Origin: Gari tellinella
Taxonomy: Eukaryota; Mollusca; Bivalvia; Cardiida; Psammobiidae
Direction: 5' to 3'
Length of the DNA: 64,000 nucleotides
Assembly: GCA_922989275.2 (NCBI GenBank)
Contig: OV277864.1
Location: 42,221,550-42,285,549, forward strand
Within the stretch, counting starts at the first letter, position 1; the number at the start of each line of letters is the position of its first letter. Shown in pieces: positions 32,910 through 43,563 of this stretch. The notes beneath the pieces are model-generated. The model had not been told where the DNA came from. It saw only the letters and a list, made by a program, of their open reading frames with translations, and did not search any database. Position numbers and translations under genes: made by a program.

Positions 32910-33465
32910 AGAAAACCCAGAGGCGTTCAGAAACTCTGTGAGGGTAGATGCACAGTTGTTCGCGGAGCTTCTTGAAATATTTCGCCCAAGAATAGCCAAG
33001 AACGACCCTTGTTATAGGAAAGTCATCAGCCCTAGGACAATACTTGCAATATTTTAGGCACCTTGCAACAGGGGGTAGTTACAGACTGATGTATGGATTT
33101 AGGGTAGCATTTTACGCCATAAATATCATTATGAAAGAAGTATAGGAGGCTTTTATCGAGTACATGAAAGAGGTTGTAACCACTCTTTCCACTCCTGAAG
33201 AATGGCTGGAAGTGGCATGCCTGTTCGAGGAAAGATGGAACTTCCCACATGGTCTAGGTGCACTAGATAGAAAGCACGTGACCATCAAACAGCCGAAGGA
33301 TGGTTGATTGCTGCATTTTAACTATAAAGGTTACCATTCAACAGTTCTTATGGCCCTTATGGACGCTGAGTATAAATTATTCTTGGTAAATGTGGGTTCA
33401 GAAAGCGGATGTTCGGATACACAGATATGGAACAGTATCACTAGATGGTTTATTTGTTTGTTTAC
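32910..33465 (+). pseudogene. Harbinger transposase (DDE_4 / HARBI1-like), broken
   Basis: Nuclease that would cut and paste the element. Frame 1 from about 32910: NPEAFRNSVRVDAQLFAEL and RPRIAKND, to a stop near 33055. After a frameshift it continues as RHLATGGSYRLMYGFRVA, a stop near 33142, then TPEEWLEVACLFEERWNFPH + GLGALDRKHVTIKQP, a stop near 33304, then FNYKGYHSTVLMALMDAEYK and SGCSDTQIWN. The ALD and DAEYK segments hold the first two catalytic acids; the usual ALDGKH reads ALDRKH. The third catalytic region is missing because a SINE begins near 33525. Non-functional. Confidence 0.9.
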
Positions 33466-33524
33466 GTCCATTTCTGCCATATATGGGCCAATTGTACGCC
33501 CAGAGAGGGGAGTGGATACATAGA

Positions 33525-33715
33525 GCCCGGCGCGATGTCCTACTCTTGTCATCGAAAGAGATCCTTGGTTCTTTTAGATGGCCAGTGAAAAGCACTGATA
33601 TATCGGACCTCGGTTTATAAAGTCTCATCCGAAGGACTTGGTCCGTTGATGGATCGAACTCGAGACCCCTGACGTCGTAATCGGGGCTTAACCCCTGGAC
33701 TACGTCCGTTTGTAT
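33525..33715 (-). repeat. tRNA-derived SINE
   Basis: Minus strand: A box TAGTCCAGGGGTTAAGC (near 33703) and B box GAGTTCGATCC (near 33660) at tRNA spacing, without pairing acceptor stems. These are followed by 'actttataaaccgaggtcc', 'cagtgcttttcactggc' and 'aaaagaaccaaggatctc', which resemble the conserved middle part of widespread invertebrate SINEs. Ends near 33525 in the Harbinger gene. Confidence 0.7.
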
Positions 33716-33796
33716 ATCAATTTGGATAGAGTTAATCGACGTCTCACCTGGATCAAAATTGTCGGCAAATATACTTTAAGAAGAAATAGCCCATAA

Positions 33797-33960
33797 ATCG
33801 GGAACCACAATGGAAATACAAATGTAAAGGGAAACTACTTTTTCCCTTGTATGTTCTGTCCTTTGTTTTGGTGAGCATATCATGTGCATTTTATGCGTAT
33901 GCATTATTTGTCATAGATTGCAATATATATATGTCAATTAAATACAGTAGACAAATTAGT
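33797..33960 (+). repeat. Retroposon 3' segment, copy 2
   Basis: Same family as 20395-20604: gggaaccacaatggaaatac, ggtgagcatatcatgtgcat. The tail is AT-rich rather than (AATC)n. Confidence 0.6.
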
Positions 33961-34262
33961 TCTGTAGATCAATTTAAATCAATTAAATTTAATATTTTAA
34001 GGCTTCGATAATGGTGAGACGCAGACTGACACGGTTTCTTATCAGGATTCAAACTATTTGCATATGGTACAATGTTTGATTTTTGCAGCGAAGGAGTTAA
34101 GATCTGTCGTCATGATAATATTGTGCCCTAGAATAAAGTATGCTTTTCGATTTTCAACTAGTTTATACCCTTGAAGGTATTAACTATGAATAAAGGCACA
34201 TTACGAAAATGTACACTACCGGTACTTGTGTTTTATTTGTAAAATTCAAAAACAAAACAAAT

Positions 34263-34455
34263 AGTAAAGCCTCTCAATTACGACCCCAAAATTGTGAAAA
34301 TTAAAATGGTATGGTATTTCTGACAGGTGACGTTAAAGCAACGTGAAAGTACAACAGAAAACCCGCGCAAGGGCTTTCTATTTTACTTTCACTTTGCTTT
34401 GAGCTGTCAATTGTCTTTTTCAAACAGAAAGCTTTCTGTTTAGTGGTCATTTCTG
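34263..34455. mobile_element. T4xK4 MITE, decayed ends
   Basis: agtaaagcctctcaattacg at the left. K4 hairpin 34332-34405 pairs gcaacgtgaaagtacaacag with ctattttactttcactttgc. It lies inside the Harbinger element. Confidence 0.55.
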
Positions 34456-35053
34456 TGTAAAATGAACTACCGCCAAGCAATCACAAAAATAAGTGTTTGT
34501 GTAATCCTGTGTGTGTACATCAGTCCGTATGATCCCGTAAGTCTCCGCCGCAAACTGTAGTAGCCCGTTCGGAATCGTATTTCACCGTAGCAAACCGTAT
34601 TACTCCGTGTCTATCGAGTACGGTACTACGTATTATTCCGTGAAAATCCGTAAGAGTCCGTGAGAAACCGTACTAATCCGTTCTGTTCACCGACAATTAA
34701 AAGCTCATCCGCGATACTCCCCGTAACAAAACCGTAGAAACCCTTTCTGACCCGTTCTCATACCGTAGAAACTCACGGATCTATCACAGTCCGTAGCATT
34801 TTCGTCCGTACCCATCCTGGACTGTCATCCGTGAATGTGTGACCCAGGCATAAGGGAAAATACAGCTAATCTTGTATTAAACGAGCTGATAAAAGAACAC
34901 AACTGGATAATCTTTAAGACATATGTCTGCTTAATTCAAGATGGAAACAATACATAAAGTTCCTAAATTATCATATCATGAATAGAGAAGTCATTTGTGT
35001 TTCGAGGTGTCCATAGTACTGAACTAGTGGTCGCTTAATGCAAGTTTTACCTA

Positions 35054-35299
35054 CAGTGGAGAAAACGTTATTCTTTCCCATTAAACGCGTTTACGCTAAA
35101 ACTATTATTTCCATTGCAAACAGTTTGGAGCCAGATCAGACGCCGGGTAACCCGGCGTCTGATCAGGCTCCAATCTGTTTGCCACTCAGATCAACATGAA
35201 TAGTTAAAACTGTCGAAAAGTTGTCCTTTTCTATGTTTTAGTGCAATGCGTTTGCGTACATTTGCGTTTAAACGGGAAAGAATAACGTTTTCTACACTG
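35054..35299 (+). mobile_element. T1xK1 MITE, A1/A2 hybrid
   Basis: 246 bp, TA at both ends. The terminus is A2 (AAAACGTTATTC) but the right arm has the A1 gtttgcgtacatttgcg. Perfect tip GGGTAACCC. Confidence 0.9.
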
Positions 35300-35310
35300 T
35301 ACATGACATA

Positions 35311-35535
35311 CAGTGGAGAAAATGATTGGCTTTCTTAAACGCAAACGAAACGCAAACGCATTGCACTAAAAAGTAAAATTTGACAACATTTTGACATTCC
35401 TTATGATCTATTATATTCAGAGCGGCCAACAGTTTTGAGCCTGATCAGACGTCTGATCTGTCTCCAACTGTTTGCAATGAAATACTAGTTTTAGCGAAAA
35501 CGCGTTTATTTGGAAAAATAATGTATTCTCCACTG
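35311..35535 (-). mobile_element. T1xK1 MITE, A2, tip deleted
   Basis: Starts 11 bp after the previous element. The core is reduced to GCCTGATCAGACGTCTGATC, i.e. the GCCGGG tip is gone. Confidence 0.85.
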
Positions 35536-35689
35536 TAATTATTAGTTAACAATACCATAAGGACAGAGACATGACAACAAACAGGATAATTTTGAAAAGG
35601 TTTTGCTTCAGTATATATTCTAAAACCAACAAATACATATGCAGTAATGTTTTCATATAACAATGAGCAAATTGAGCGTGTGTCATTTT

Positions 35690-36050
35690 ACCCTTAAGCC
35701 ACCGTACATTATTGTCTGTTTCAACTTTGTTGTCTACAATATCGTTTCAGTGTTTAGGGCAGCGTGACTGAAGAAATATCGATAACTGCGTCAAACAGTT
35801 TCGAACCTGATCAGACGTCTTTTCCCAATTAACCCTTTCGGCGCTAAATTAATCGTGAGTTTTTACGCCTTCGCCGCTTTATAGTCGTCTGCTTCATATT
35901 GTTGTGTGCGAGAACGTTTTAAAGTTAGATTCAAGGTAGTATGGCTTAATAAATATCGATTCGAGTGTCAAACAGGTTAGATCCTGATCAGACGTCGCGT
36001 TACTCAATGCGACTTCAGCGCCGAATGGATAAAGGTGCGTTAATTATTTT
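35690..36050. mobile_element. Two abutting T3xK1 remnants
   Basis: First: TTTACCCTTAAGCCACC to gatcagacgtcttttcccaa. Second: TTAACCCTTTCGGCGC (35827) with core left arm 35968-35997 and CGCGTTACTCAATGCG. Both lack the right arm and right terminus. Confidence 0.5.
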
Positions 36051-36530
36051 ACATTGAAATCCCACGTCAATCGTGAACCTTGTCCTGATAAAGAACAATA
36101 ATAATAATAATAATAACGACTTTATTATCGGTGTATTACATATTTGGTATTGTTGTGGGTTTTTTTAACCGGTAAAAAATTAAATAATTATACCCTAGCT
36201 GAATACGCCATATATAGATGCGGTTGATATCGATTGTTTCCGCTACGTTTACGGAAAAATACGAAATTTATGGGTACATGTAAGTCAGGGTTGAAACGTG
36301 AAGTTGATATTTAGAATAAGACTTCGAAACCTATATGTCATCGTGGTCGATACATTATAGTATAGTTTTTAACTGAGTATGGCCATGAGTTCGATACCCA
36401 GCGGAGGCTTGTTTGTGGTGTATACGAGTCTGCAAGCAAGAGAATCAGAATGAATTAAAACTCCCTTTGAATCTGATCTGAGTCCCATATAACTTATACT
36501 GGATAACCTTAAAATATAGGTATTCATAAC
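36051..36530. other. No supported gene; short (AAT)n
   Basis: (AAT)n at 36097-36117. A lone B-box-like gagttcgatacc at 36386 without an A box. Nothing else. Confidence 0.4.
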
Positions 36531-36532
36531 AC

Positions 36533-36675
36533 ATTGAACCCTAGTGATGAGTATAGTCGTCATTTACAAAGAGTTTACCTACATGTATACACTTGTCCCA
36601 TGCAAAAAGCGAATATCAAGATCTGAGGGTTCCTTAAGGAGACCTCTGAACAGCGATACACTGTTTGCCATTTTG
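36533..36675. mobile_element. K3 element, left part
   Basis: TTGAACCCTAGTGATGAGTA, core tip GAGGGTTCC-TTAAGGAGACCTC, then cactgtttgcc. Left arm of the core eroded. Confidence 0.55.
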
Positions 36676-36856
36676 CAGTTGCCATACATTGATTGGAATT
36701 AATTGGAAAGTAAAATAGTCCATTAAAAGTTTCAGTGATAAATGACCAGTGACTATTTAATCCATTACTCTACAAGTACGCATTTTTCGCCTTTAATCTA
36801 GTCCTCAACTGAATAATCCAAACTGTTTTCAAAGTCGATATTAGACGCCTATTATA

Positions 36857-37101
36857 CGTGGAGAATCTGTTATTATTTCCCGTTTAAACGCAAACGTACG
36901 CAAACGCAAAGCACTAAAACGTAGAAAAGAACAACTTTTGGACAATTCTGATATTTCATGTTTATCTTGGTGGCAAACAGTTTGGAGCCTGATCAGACGC
37001 CGGGTTACCCGGCGTCTGATCTGGCTCCAAACTGTTTGTAAAAGAAAAAATAGTTTTCGCGTAAACGCGTTTATCGGGAAAGAATAACAGATTCTCCACT
37101 G
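36857..37101 (-). mobile_element. T1xK1 MITE, A1
   Basis: Left terminus CGTGGAGAATC lacks two bases; otherwise intact core and right end. The AT-rich arm next to the core reads gtaaaagaaaaaatagtttt, unlike other copies. Confidence 0.88.
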
Positions 37102-37109
37102 TAGCAGTG

Positions 37110-37555
37110 AAACGGTTAAATAGAATACATATACACACACGCAGTGCAACAAACTATAAAAAATGTATGTTTTTAGTCCCAAATCCAGTTTGTTCCCGAA
37201 TCAGGGGAATTACATAATTTATCTTAAAGTACATTGTCTTAGAAACATTTTAAGCCATGTTTGCACTCTGGCCGTTGGGGCATTTGTTCGTAACGCATAT
37301 TTGAAATATGCTACCCCAGCATATTTTGCGCTCGAATATAAGAACATCAATAACGTGATGTTTCAACGTGTTTCAATTAGTATTATACCTAGAAGCGAGT
37401 AGCTGCTCCATTAAGCACTTCTCTACCTTACCGCGAATACAATAGTAATTTGCAAACAGTGTCGATCCTAATCAGACGCCGCTTTTTTCTGTTTGACACC
37501 CTGATTACCTACTGTAATTAAATCCTATAGACACTCTCTGTATTAATTTTATCTT
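37110..37555. other. Interval with one K1 scrap
   Basis: 37453-37495 gcaaacagtgtcgatcctaa-tcagacgccgc-ttttttctgtttg is a K1 core with most of the right arm lost. No gene recognised. Confidence 0.45.
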
Positions 37556-37562
37556 TTATTAA

Positions 37563-37815
37563 CCCTTTCACTCTCAATAACGCCTTAAAGCGCGTTTGCA
37601 AAAAGTTTGGGGCCTCATCAGACGCCGCGTAACGCGGTGTCTGATCAGGACCCAAACTGTTTGACACTCTTATCGATATACATGTATATTAAGTCATACA
37701 AACTTAAATCTTACTTTGAAACAGGTCTTACAGACAACAATAATAAAGCAAACGACACCAAAGCGGTGAAGAGGTAAAATTCACCCGAATAGTTTGATCA
37801 TGTACATTGTAAGGG
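37563..37815. mobile_element. T3xK1 MITE, intact
   Basis: TTAA at 37559-37562 and 37816-37819; CCCTTTCACTCTCAATAACG left, TTGTAAGGG right. Core 37599-37664 has GGGGCC/GGACCC outer pairs. Confidence 0.8.
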
Positions 37816-37905
37816 TTAAGTAATTATTTAGCAACCCGTCTTTACGCTACATGTAGTGTTTGCGCATAAACACTAGACTGACTTTGCACTGCAATCTCTC
37901 TAAAA

Positions 37906-38154
37906 CATGGGAGAAAAAAGTTATTCTTTTTAAATAAACGCGTGTAAGCTAAAACTGTTATTTGCAGTGCAATCAGTTTTGAGCCAGATCAGACACCGAG
38001 TAACCCGGTGTCTGATCAGACTCTTAACTGTTTGCCACTTAGATAAATAGAGATAGTCAGAATTGTCAAAAAGTTGTCATTTCCTTCGTTTCATTGCAGT
38101 GCGTTTGCGTTTGCGTTTAAACGAGAAAGAATACATGTAACGTTTTCTCCACTG
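37906..38154 (+). mobile_element. T1xK1 MITE, A2
   Basis: CATGGGAGAAAAAAGTTATTC left, TTCTCCACTG right. Tip CACCGAGTAACCCGGTG has a paired C:G to T:A-type change in the stem. Confidence 0.82.
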
Positions 38155-38221
38155 TGTGTATATATATGGCCACTCAAAATAAGACTGATAACGATTGGTG
38201 TTATTATTGTCATGTTATAGC

Positions 38222-38365
38222 TTAACCCTTTACCCTAGGGTCTGTTTCTGGTTATGGAGACATGTGACCAAGTAAAGGAGGTTGAAAGTAAAGCAAAATG
38301 CCTGCTTGAAGCTACATGTACATGTACCATTACTTCCATCTTGCTTCAATGCTTTACATGTAACT
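38222..38365. mobile_element. T3xK2 MITE, right half lost
   Basis: TTAACCCTTTACCCTAGGG, then ggttgaaagtaaagcaaaat and a rearranged right arm (cttccatcttgcttcaatgc) with K4-like spelling. Confidence 0.5.
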
Positions 38366-38379
38366 GCAAACTTCATGTA

Positions 38380-38624
38380 CAGTGGAGAATCTGTTATTCT
38401 TTCCCAATAAACGCGTTTACGCTAAAACTATTATTTCCAGTGCAAACAGTTTGGAGCCAGATCAGACGCCGGTAACCCGGCGTCTGATCAGGCTCCAAAC
38501 TGATTGCCATCAAGATAAACATGAAATATCAGAATTGTCCAAAAGTTGTTCTTTTCTACGTTTTAGCGCTTCGCGTTTGCGTACGTTTGCGTTTAAACGG
38601 GAAAGAATAACAGATTATCCACTG
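38380..38624 (+). mobile_element. T1xK1 MITE, A1
   Basis: 245 bp, tip GCCGGTAACCCGG with one G lost. Confidence 0.9.
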
Positions 38625-38754
38625 TAATAACGTCTACTTCATGCCTTTCACCTCCGCTTGATATCGTCTGCATTGAAACTGTTGTCTCCAATATCTTTGA
38701 ACTTATATTCAACACTTTACTACATGGATACACGTTATACGCAATTAATTAATT

Positions 38755-38926
38755 ACTCCACTGAAGAAAATGGTTCCAATCTATACAGTCAGGAATATGT
38801 ATAGTCAGAAATACATAAAACGATCTACATGTAAATTCTTGCAGATGATACAAGGCCGGCTGAAAGTAAAGCCTTAAGGCACATCGCGTAACGCGGCGTG
38901 TGGTCAGGATTAAAACTGTTGGCAAA
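38755..38926. mobile_element. Chimeric MITE: K2 left arm, K1 right arm
   Basis: A K2-type left shoulder (ctgaagaaaatggttccaat, tcaggaatatg) and GGCCGGCTGAAAGTAAAGCC-TTAAGGC (38854-38880) run straight into a K1 right arm: CGCGTAACGCGGCGTGTGGTC and AGGATTAAAACTGTTGGC (38886-38924). The two arms cannot pair with each other. Confidence 0.7.
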
Positions 38927-39019
38927 GTCTTCATGATGATGAAGATTTTAGCGTCTCTCCCTGTAACTTGTCTATATTACAGATTTACATTGTACTTTTT
39001 AGTGGGAGACTTAAGAGAA

Positions 39020-39132
39020 CCACAGGGACCCGACACGAATGTTTTTTGAGAGAAAAATATGTTAGAAGGTATATATAGAGACTTCTGACATTTGTTTCTG
39101 TCAAAAATCAGTCGTGTCGGGTCCCTGTGCGG
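39020..39132. mobile_element. 113-bp MITE with CACAGGGACCCGACACGA ends
   Basis: Perfect 18-bp inverted ends CACAGGGACCCGACACGA / TCGTGTCGGGTCCCTGTG. The interior is unpaired AT-rich sequence. Target duplication not clear (GAGAAC occurs on both sides but offset). Confidence 0.75.
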
Positions 39133-39469
39133 AGAACGAGCAGCTTCCTGTTTTAAACGACGAGGTAGTAATAAAGGGGTTGGGTTGACTATACATAATA
39201 GTATCGCTACATCTTCAACTACATCTATATAACCAATATCATTTACAAGTCTCAAACTGACAAAGAATGGGAAGCAGATAAGATCGCTTGTCTGTCATAA
39301 CCTAAATACTTTAGAAGAAGCGATGTGCTAACGCAGGAAATAAATCATGGCCCGTACAGTAAGTCCTGTTTTTACCATTTCCTCCCTGAAACCTCAAATT
39401 GACAATTCTAACTTTCAATTTAATCTAGTCCATTTTTGACATTTTAGGGTTGATTTTTACAATATATGT

Positions 39470-39610
39470 CAACATGACAAACAGTGTAGACCCTGATCAG
39501 AGGGCTCTTTAAGGAGACATCTGATCAGGGTCTACTCTGTTTGCATATTGAACAGGGGTACTCCTCACATGTACGCTGTTTGCAAATGACGCATATAATA
39601 TGCATGAGTA
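39470..39610. mobile_element. K3 element
   Basis: Core 39478-39545: ACAAACAGTGTAGACCCTGA to ATCAGGGTCTACTCTGTTTGC, tip GAGGGCTCTTTAAGGAGACATC with partial loss of pairing. Confidence 0.65.
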
Positions 39611-39989
39611 CATGTAACTAGATTTCAAAGAGTTAAACGGCTTCTCTGTAAAGAAGCAAAGCGATCTCTAAAACAAGATAAGATAAAAGCAATAGATCTA
39701 CATGCACAAGTAGTAGCACGGCGTCTGATAAGGACCAACGCTATTTGTGTATGCCTGTGTTTAATCCATGTACATGTAATCATATCCAAGCGTGTACGTG
39801 TCCTTTGCAGACAGTGTACCTGTGAAGAATATTTGGGTTTTTTCTAAGTAGACAGTGAAGACCTAGATCGTGCATAGGGTTTCTTTACCGTAAAACAAAA
39901 CAAAATAAGATATAACGATAGTGTCGGGTGCTATCGGTACTATATGTAGATCGATCGACAATTTCCGTCAACTTCCTGTTCTTATGTAT

Positions 39990-40160
39990 AAATACAATGC
40001 TCCCTCAATACAAAGACACCCAATAGGAAACACAAATTGTGTGTGTTGTTTGGAGGGAGTCGTTATAGGGAGGGTAAATTAGGACTTTGCTTACATTTGC
40101 AAACAGCTTGAATCAAGATCAGACGCTGCGTAACGCTGTATGTCACTCGTCATTATATTT
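39990..40160. mobile_element. T4-like element with K1 left arm
   Basis: tgctccctcaatacaaagac and gtttggagggagtcgttata form a sub-hairpin. Then GCAAACAGCTTGAATCAAGA-TCAGACGCTGCGTAACGC without a right arm. Same layout as 60.95-61.31 kb, where the core is complete. Confidence 0.55.
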
Positions 40161-40318
40161 TTTCTATCAAAATGTCCACTTATATGTAACTTTGAGTAAA
40201 ACCAGAAGACGACAATTTTAAGCTGACAATATTGCGGCCGAGAAAAGGTTGGACATAACTGTCCTGTTTAGGGAGCCCTGAGATCAGGGACTGCACTGTT
40301 TGTCATTTTGCAACCATA

Positions 40319-40564
40319 CAGTGGAGAATCTGTTATTCTTTCCCAATAAACGCGTTTACGCTAAAACTATTATTTACAATACAACCAGTTTGGAGCCAGA
40401 TCAGACGCCGGGTAACCCGGCGTCTGATCAGGCTCCAAACTGTTTGCCACCAAGATAAAGATGAATTATCAGAATTGTCCAAAAGTTGTACTTTTCTACG
40501 TTTTAGTGCTTTGCGTTTGCGTACGTTTGCGTTTAAACGGGAAAGAATAACAGATTTTCCACTG
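40319..40564 (+). mobile_element. T1xK1 MITE, A1, intact
   Basis: 246 bp, perfect core, TA both sides. Confidence 0.92.
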
Positions 40565-40639
40565 TACATAGTCATAGTCATTACGGACTAGACTTGATTG
40601 GAAATTGGACATTTACAGTTTCTGGGTTGAATGAATTAA

Positions 40640-40895
40640 CCCTTTCACTCTCAATGACGTCATAAAGCTAATTTGCAAACCGTTTTGATCCTGATCGGAG
40701 GCCGCGTTACGCGACGTCTGATCAGGTTCATATCTGTTTGCTACTTGTTTGAAATAACGTCAGTTACATGTATACATGTACTGCCCTGAATCTAACTTTG
40801 AAACGATATTGCAGACAACAATATTGAAGCAGACAACAATATACATGTAGCGGTGAAAGGGTAAAATCCTCACGATAACTTTGATCGTGAAAGAG
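40640..40895. mobile_element. T3xK1 MITE
   Basis: TTAA at 40636-40639 and 40896-40899; CCCTTTCACTCTCAATGACG left, CGTGAAAGAG right. Core 40674-40741, tip CCGCGTTACGCGACG. Confidence 0.8.
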
Positions 40896-40899
40896 TTAA

Positions 40900-41720
40900 A
40901 GCCGGTGATTTCTTCTACATGTAGTAGGATGGCAAATAAACAACTTCATTTCATTTAAGTTAGTTATGCCTCTCCAGTTAATCGCTCTTCGCGCTAGCTT
41001 GGATACAATGCATTGCCCAAATTTTACTGCCTGTTGTTACACTTTTGAAGACAAAGATCATCAAGTAAGCCTGTAGTCTTGGTTTAACTACGACAAAAAT
41101 CAAACATTATATTCGTTTTACATACACACTAGGAAGTCTGACTCCCTTTACAACTGGTTGTACCAATGTTAGAGCGTCATCATTTGACAGTCACAATGTC
41201 ATAATAATGGGCAAGTGTGGAGCACATTCCATGATTTGTACCATGGAAGACGTTCGTGAGCTGATAAATATTAAACAAAAGGTTCAGTCCACATACAGTC
41301 AAAAGAACAATGCATTAGTGTATGATATGAGGAGAGTGTCATGTAGAGTGTGTGTTTCCTTGCTAAGTCTAAGTAATCTATCTAATTTTGACAAGTCTTT
41401 TTTTTGGTGACCCCCGTATTACATGAATGTCTCCCTACTTTTAAAACCATGGGTCAAATTGTCCCCCAGTTCTGCCCAGCTGGATTGCACACTGCTGTTA
41501 GCCCTTCTGAAAAATCGACATTGTAATGGTTAGCTCTTTTGATGGTCGTTGATTTGTTTTCCGTTGATATAGGCTAAGTGTTTTGGACCAAAAGGGTGTT
41601 TAACACATAATAAACGGATAATAAAACATCACTACATCTAGATAATGATGATTTATAATCCGTTTAATATATGTAAAACCCATCTTGGAACAAAATACTT
41701 GTCACAGATGTACATGTATT
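40900..41720. other. Mostly featureless; small palindrome
   Basis: ataaacggataataaa / tttataatccgttta (41598-41672) is a short inverted repeat. No exon or TE gene recognised. Confidence 0.4.
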
Positions 41721-41724
41721 GATG

Positions 41725-42085
41725 TCAAGTGTTCCCTCCCAGCAACAACTCCCTCCTTACTACGACCCTTGCCACAATTCCATTAACGGGACAATTATGT
41801 CTAACAATTTTATTGCTGCAATATCGTCACCTTAAAAGTGTCGTCTGGTGGTGGATTTTTTTTCTCAAATACACATATAAATTGAGTTTTTGATGGAATA
41901 AATATGAAGGCGGGTGACAAACAGCTTGAATCCAGCTTACAGCTGTTTGCACGTGTAAGCCAATTTTAAATTTTAATTTCGTATAACGACTACCTCCGAG
42001 CAACACACGGCACTGTGTGTCTCTGATTGGGTGTCGTTGTAGAGAGGGACCACTTTATAACGGCAAATACAGTAAAACCCTATAT
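41725..42085. mobile_element. T4 element with collapsed K1 core
   Basis: Left gttccctcccagcaacaact-ccctccttac, right gtcgttgtagagagggacca-c and ataacggc. Middle GACAAACAGCTTGAATCCAG-CTTACAGCTGTTTGC is a K1 hairpin reduced to its outer pairs. Confidence 0.5.
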
Positions 42086-42092
42086 AAAGACC

Positions 42093-42614
42093 ACTAAACT
42101 GTATTACGATAAACGAGATGATTTTGATTTTAGTATTGTAAAATATCCTCATCTAGATGGCGATGTTCCCCGTTCTACATCTTACGGGGTTTATATTTCA
42201 CAACTTATTCGTTTTGCTAGGGCTTGTACCTCTGTTGAGGACTTCCACATTCGTAATAAAACTATTACTGAAAAGCTTCTTAAACAGGGGTACAGATTTC
42301 ATAAACTTCGTAAAACATTTTCTAAATTCTTTTATAGAAATCTTCCTCTCATTAACAAGTATAAATGTAACTTAAAGTCTTTTCTGCGGCAAGGTATTTC
42401 ACATCCGGAGTTTTATGGTGATGTGATTTACAGACTTCGTAAGATTCTTGGACATATGCATTTTCAAAACCTATTTGTGAAACGTATTAGATTTTTCCTC
42501 AAAAAAGATTATGATCCAACTATATTGCTGCGCACTTCACGTTTGGTTATCGATCAATCTACAATTGATAACTATGCTTTCCTCTTTGGTTGTGCGACGA
42601 CAGACAGGGCTTAG
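42093..42614 (+). pseudogene. C-terminal fragment of a reverse transcriptase-type polyprotein
   Basis: Open frame with KLYYDKRDDFDFSIVKYPHL, DGDVPRSTSYGVYISQLIRF and RFHKLRKTFSKFFYRN, then FLRQGISHPEFYGDVIYRLR, to the stop at 42614. This tail follows the RT palm in many marine-invertebrate RT proteins I remember; which clade (Penelope-like or other) I cannot settle. The upstream ATG at 42027 lies in the T4 element and is not its start. RT catalytic motifs are absent, so it cannot be active. Confidence 0.55.
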
Positions 42615-43155
42615 CACTACATGATGATGTATCTCTAAAGCCGTCCTTAACCGGGAGAGTTATGTCGGATTTTCGTGCTTTGGTTTTTCTCTCCCTCTCT
42701 GTCGTACCCTAAACCCTCCCATGTCTTACAGTTACTCGTGACTACAGACTATTCGCTTGAGTACAATTTGACCGTTGCCATAGTGGGTTAATTTTAACAC
42801 GGGCTTGAATGTTTAATTCTTTCCCGTGTTACTAATAATCCTGTCAGAGAATTTTGTTAGATGTTTTACATGTATTTACTTACTGTGCTGGCGGTCTTTT
42901 TGATTGTAAGGTTGTGGAACAGAGTTTATATTTTATGTACACTGTTCGTCGTTATAGGTGAATATAGGAGATAAGTGTGAGGTTGGGCGCCCCTAAACCC
43001 AGGTTTAACCCCCCAGTGGTTGTTAATAGTTAATTAATTTATAATTGATTATTGATTGCTACTGACCGTACCAAGGCGGGCTCCTATGTTCACTTAGCTT
43101 TATGTTTGTCTTGCGTGTTGTTTTCTATTTAGTGTGTAGATGAAGGAATGGTATT

Positions 43156-43177
43156 GCGTGTGTGTGTGTGTGTGTGT

Positions 43178-43222
<45 letters not shown>
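43156..43222 (+). repeat. (TG)n microsatellite
   Basis: About 65 bp of TG with a few interruptions, inside the 3' region of the retroelement. The paralogue at 58 kb has a different simple repeat at this spot. Confidence 0.95.
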
Positions 43223-43226
<4 letters not shown>

Positions 43227-43323
43227 TTATGGTATGGCTGTGTGTGTGTTCTGCTTTAGAGATGGGTGTATTGTTTGTGTTGCGTTTCCTGCTTGAGTCT
43301 TCTTTCGTATTTATGGATAGGAA

Positions 43324-43563
43324 CAGTGGAGAAACGTTATTCGTTCCCGGTTAAACGCAAACGAAACGCAAACGCAAAACACCAAAATATAGAAAAGGAC
43401 AATTTTTTGACAAATCTGACTTTTCATTTTTATCTGAGCGGCAAACAGCTTTGAGCCTGATCAGACGCCGGGTTCGTCTGACCAGGCTCCAAACTGTTTG
43501 CACTGGAAATAATGGTTTTAGCGTAAACGCGTTTGTTGAGAAAGAATAACGTTTTCTCCACTG
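43324..43563 (-). mobile_element. T1xK1 MITE, A2, tip shortened
   Basis: CAGTGGAGAAACGTTATTC left, TTCTCCACTG right. Core tip GCCGGGTTCGTCTG lacks the right CCCGG strand. Abuts the 3' end of the retroelement. Confidence 0.88.

Larger units (their letters stand above)
32105..34850 (+). mobile_element. PIF/Harbinger DNA transposon, dead
   Basis: Inverted ends TGCCTAGGTCACACATTCAC and GTGAATGTGTGACCCAGGCA lie inside the 3-bp duplication TAA (32102-32104, 34851-34853), the Harbinger hallmark. Both subterminal regions (32140-32610, 34525-34830) are packed with variants of CCGTA / TACGG at roughly 10-13 bp spacing. A broken Harbinger nuclease gene lies at 32.9-33.46 kb. A SINE and a retroposon tail have inserted. 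The second gene of these elements (Myb-like) is not seen. Confidence 0.9.
42093..43323 (+). mobile_element. 5'-truncated retroelement
   Basis: Starts inside an open frame (about 42093) and ends after a long 3' untranslated part containing (TG)n. The last ~50 bp (ttgtgttgcgtttcctgctt + gagtcttctttcgtatttat) recur inverted at 57.87-57.93 kb, showing the same 3' terminus. Truncated 5' with shared 3' ends is typical of target-primed reverse transcription. Confidence 0.6.

Noticed and set aside
33640..33715. tRNA gene on the minus strand
   Set aside because: A and B boxes are present but the acceptor stem does not pair and a SINE body follows; called a SINE.
43148..43354. 68-aa frame of V, C and G residues
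   Set aside because: Translation of the (TG)n microsatellite.
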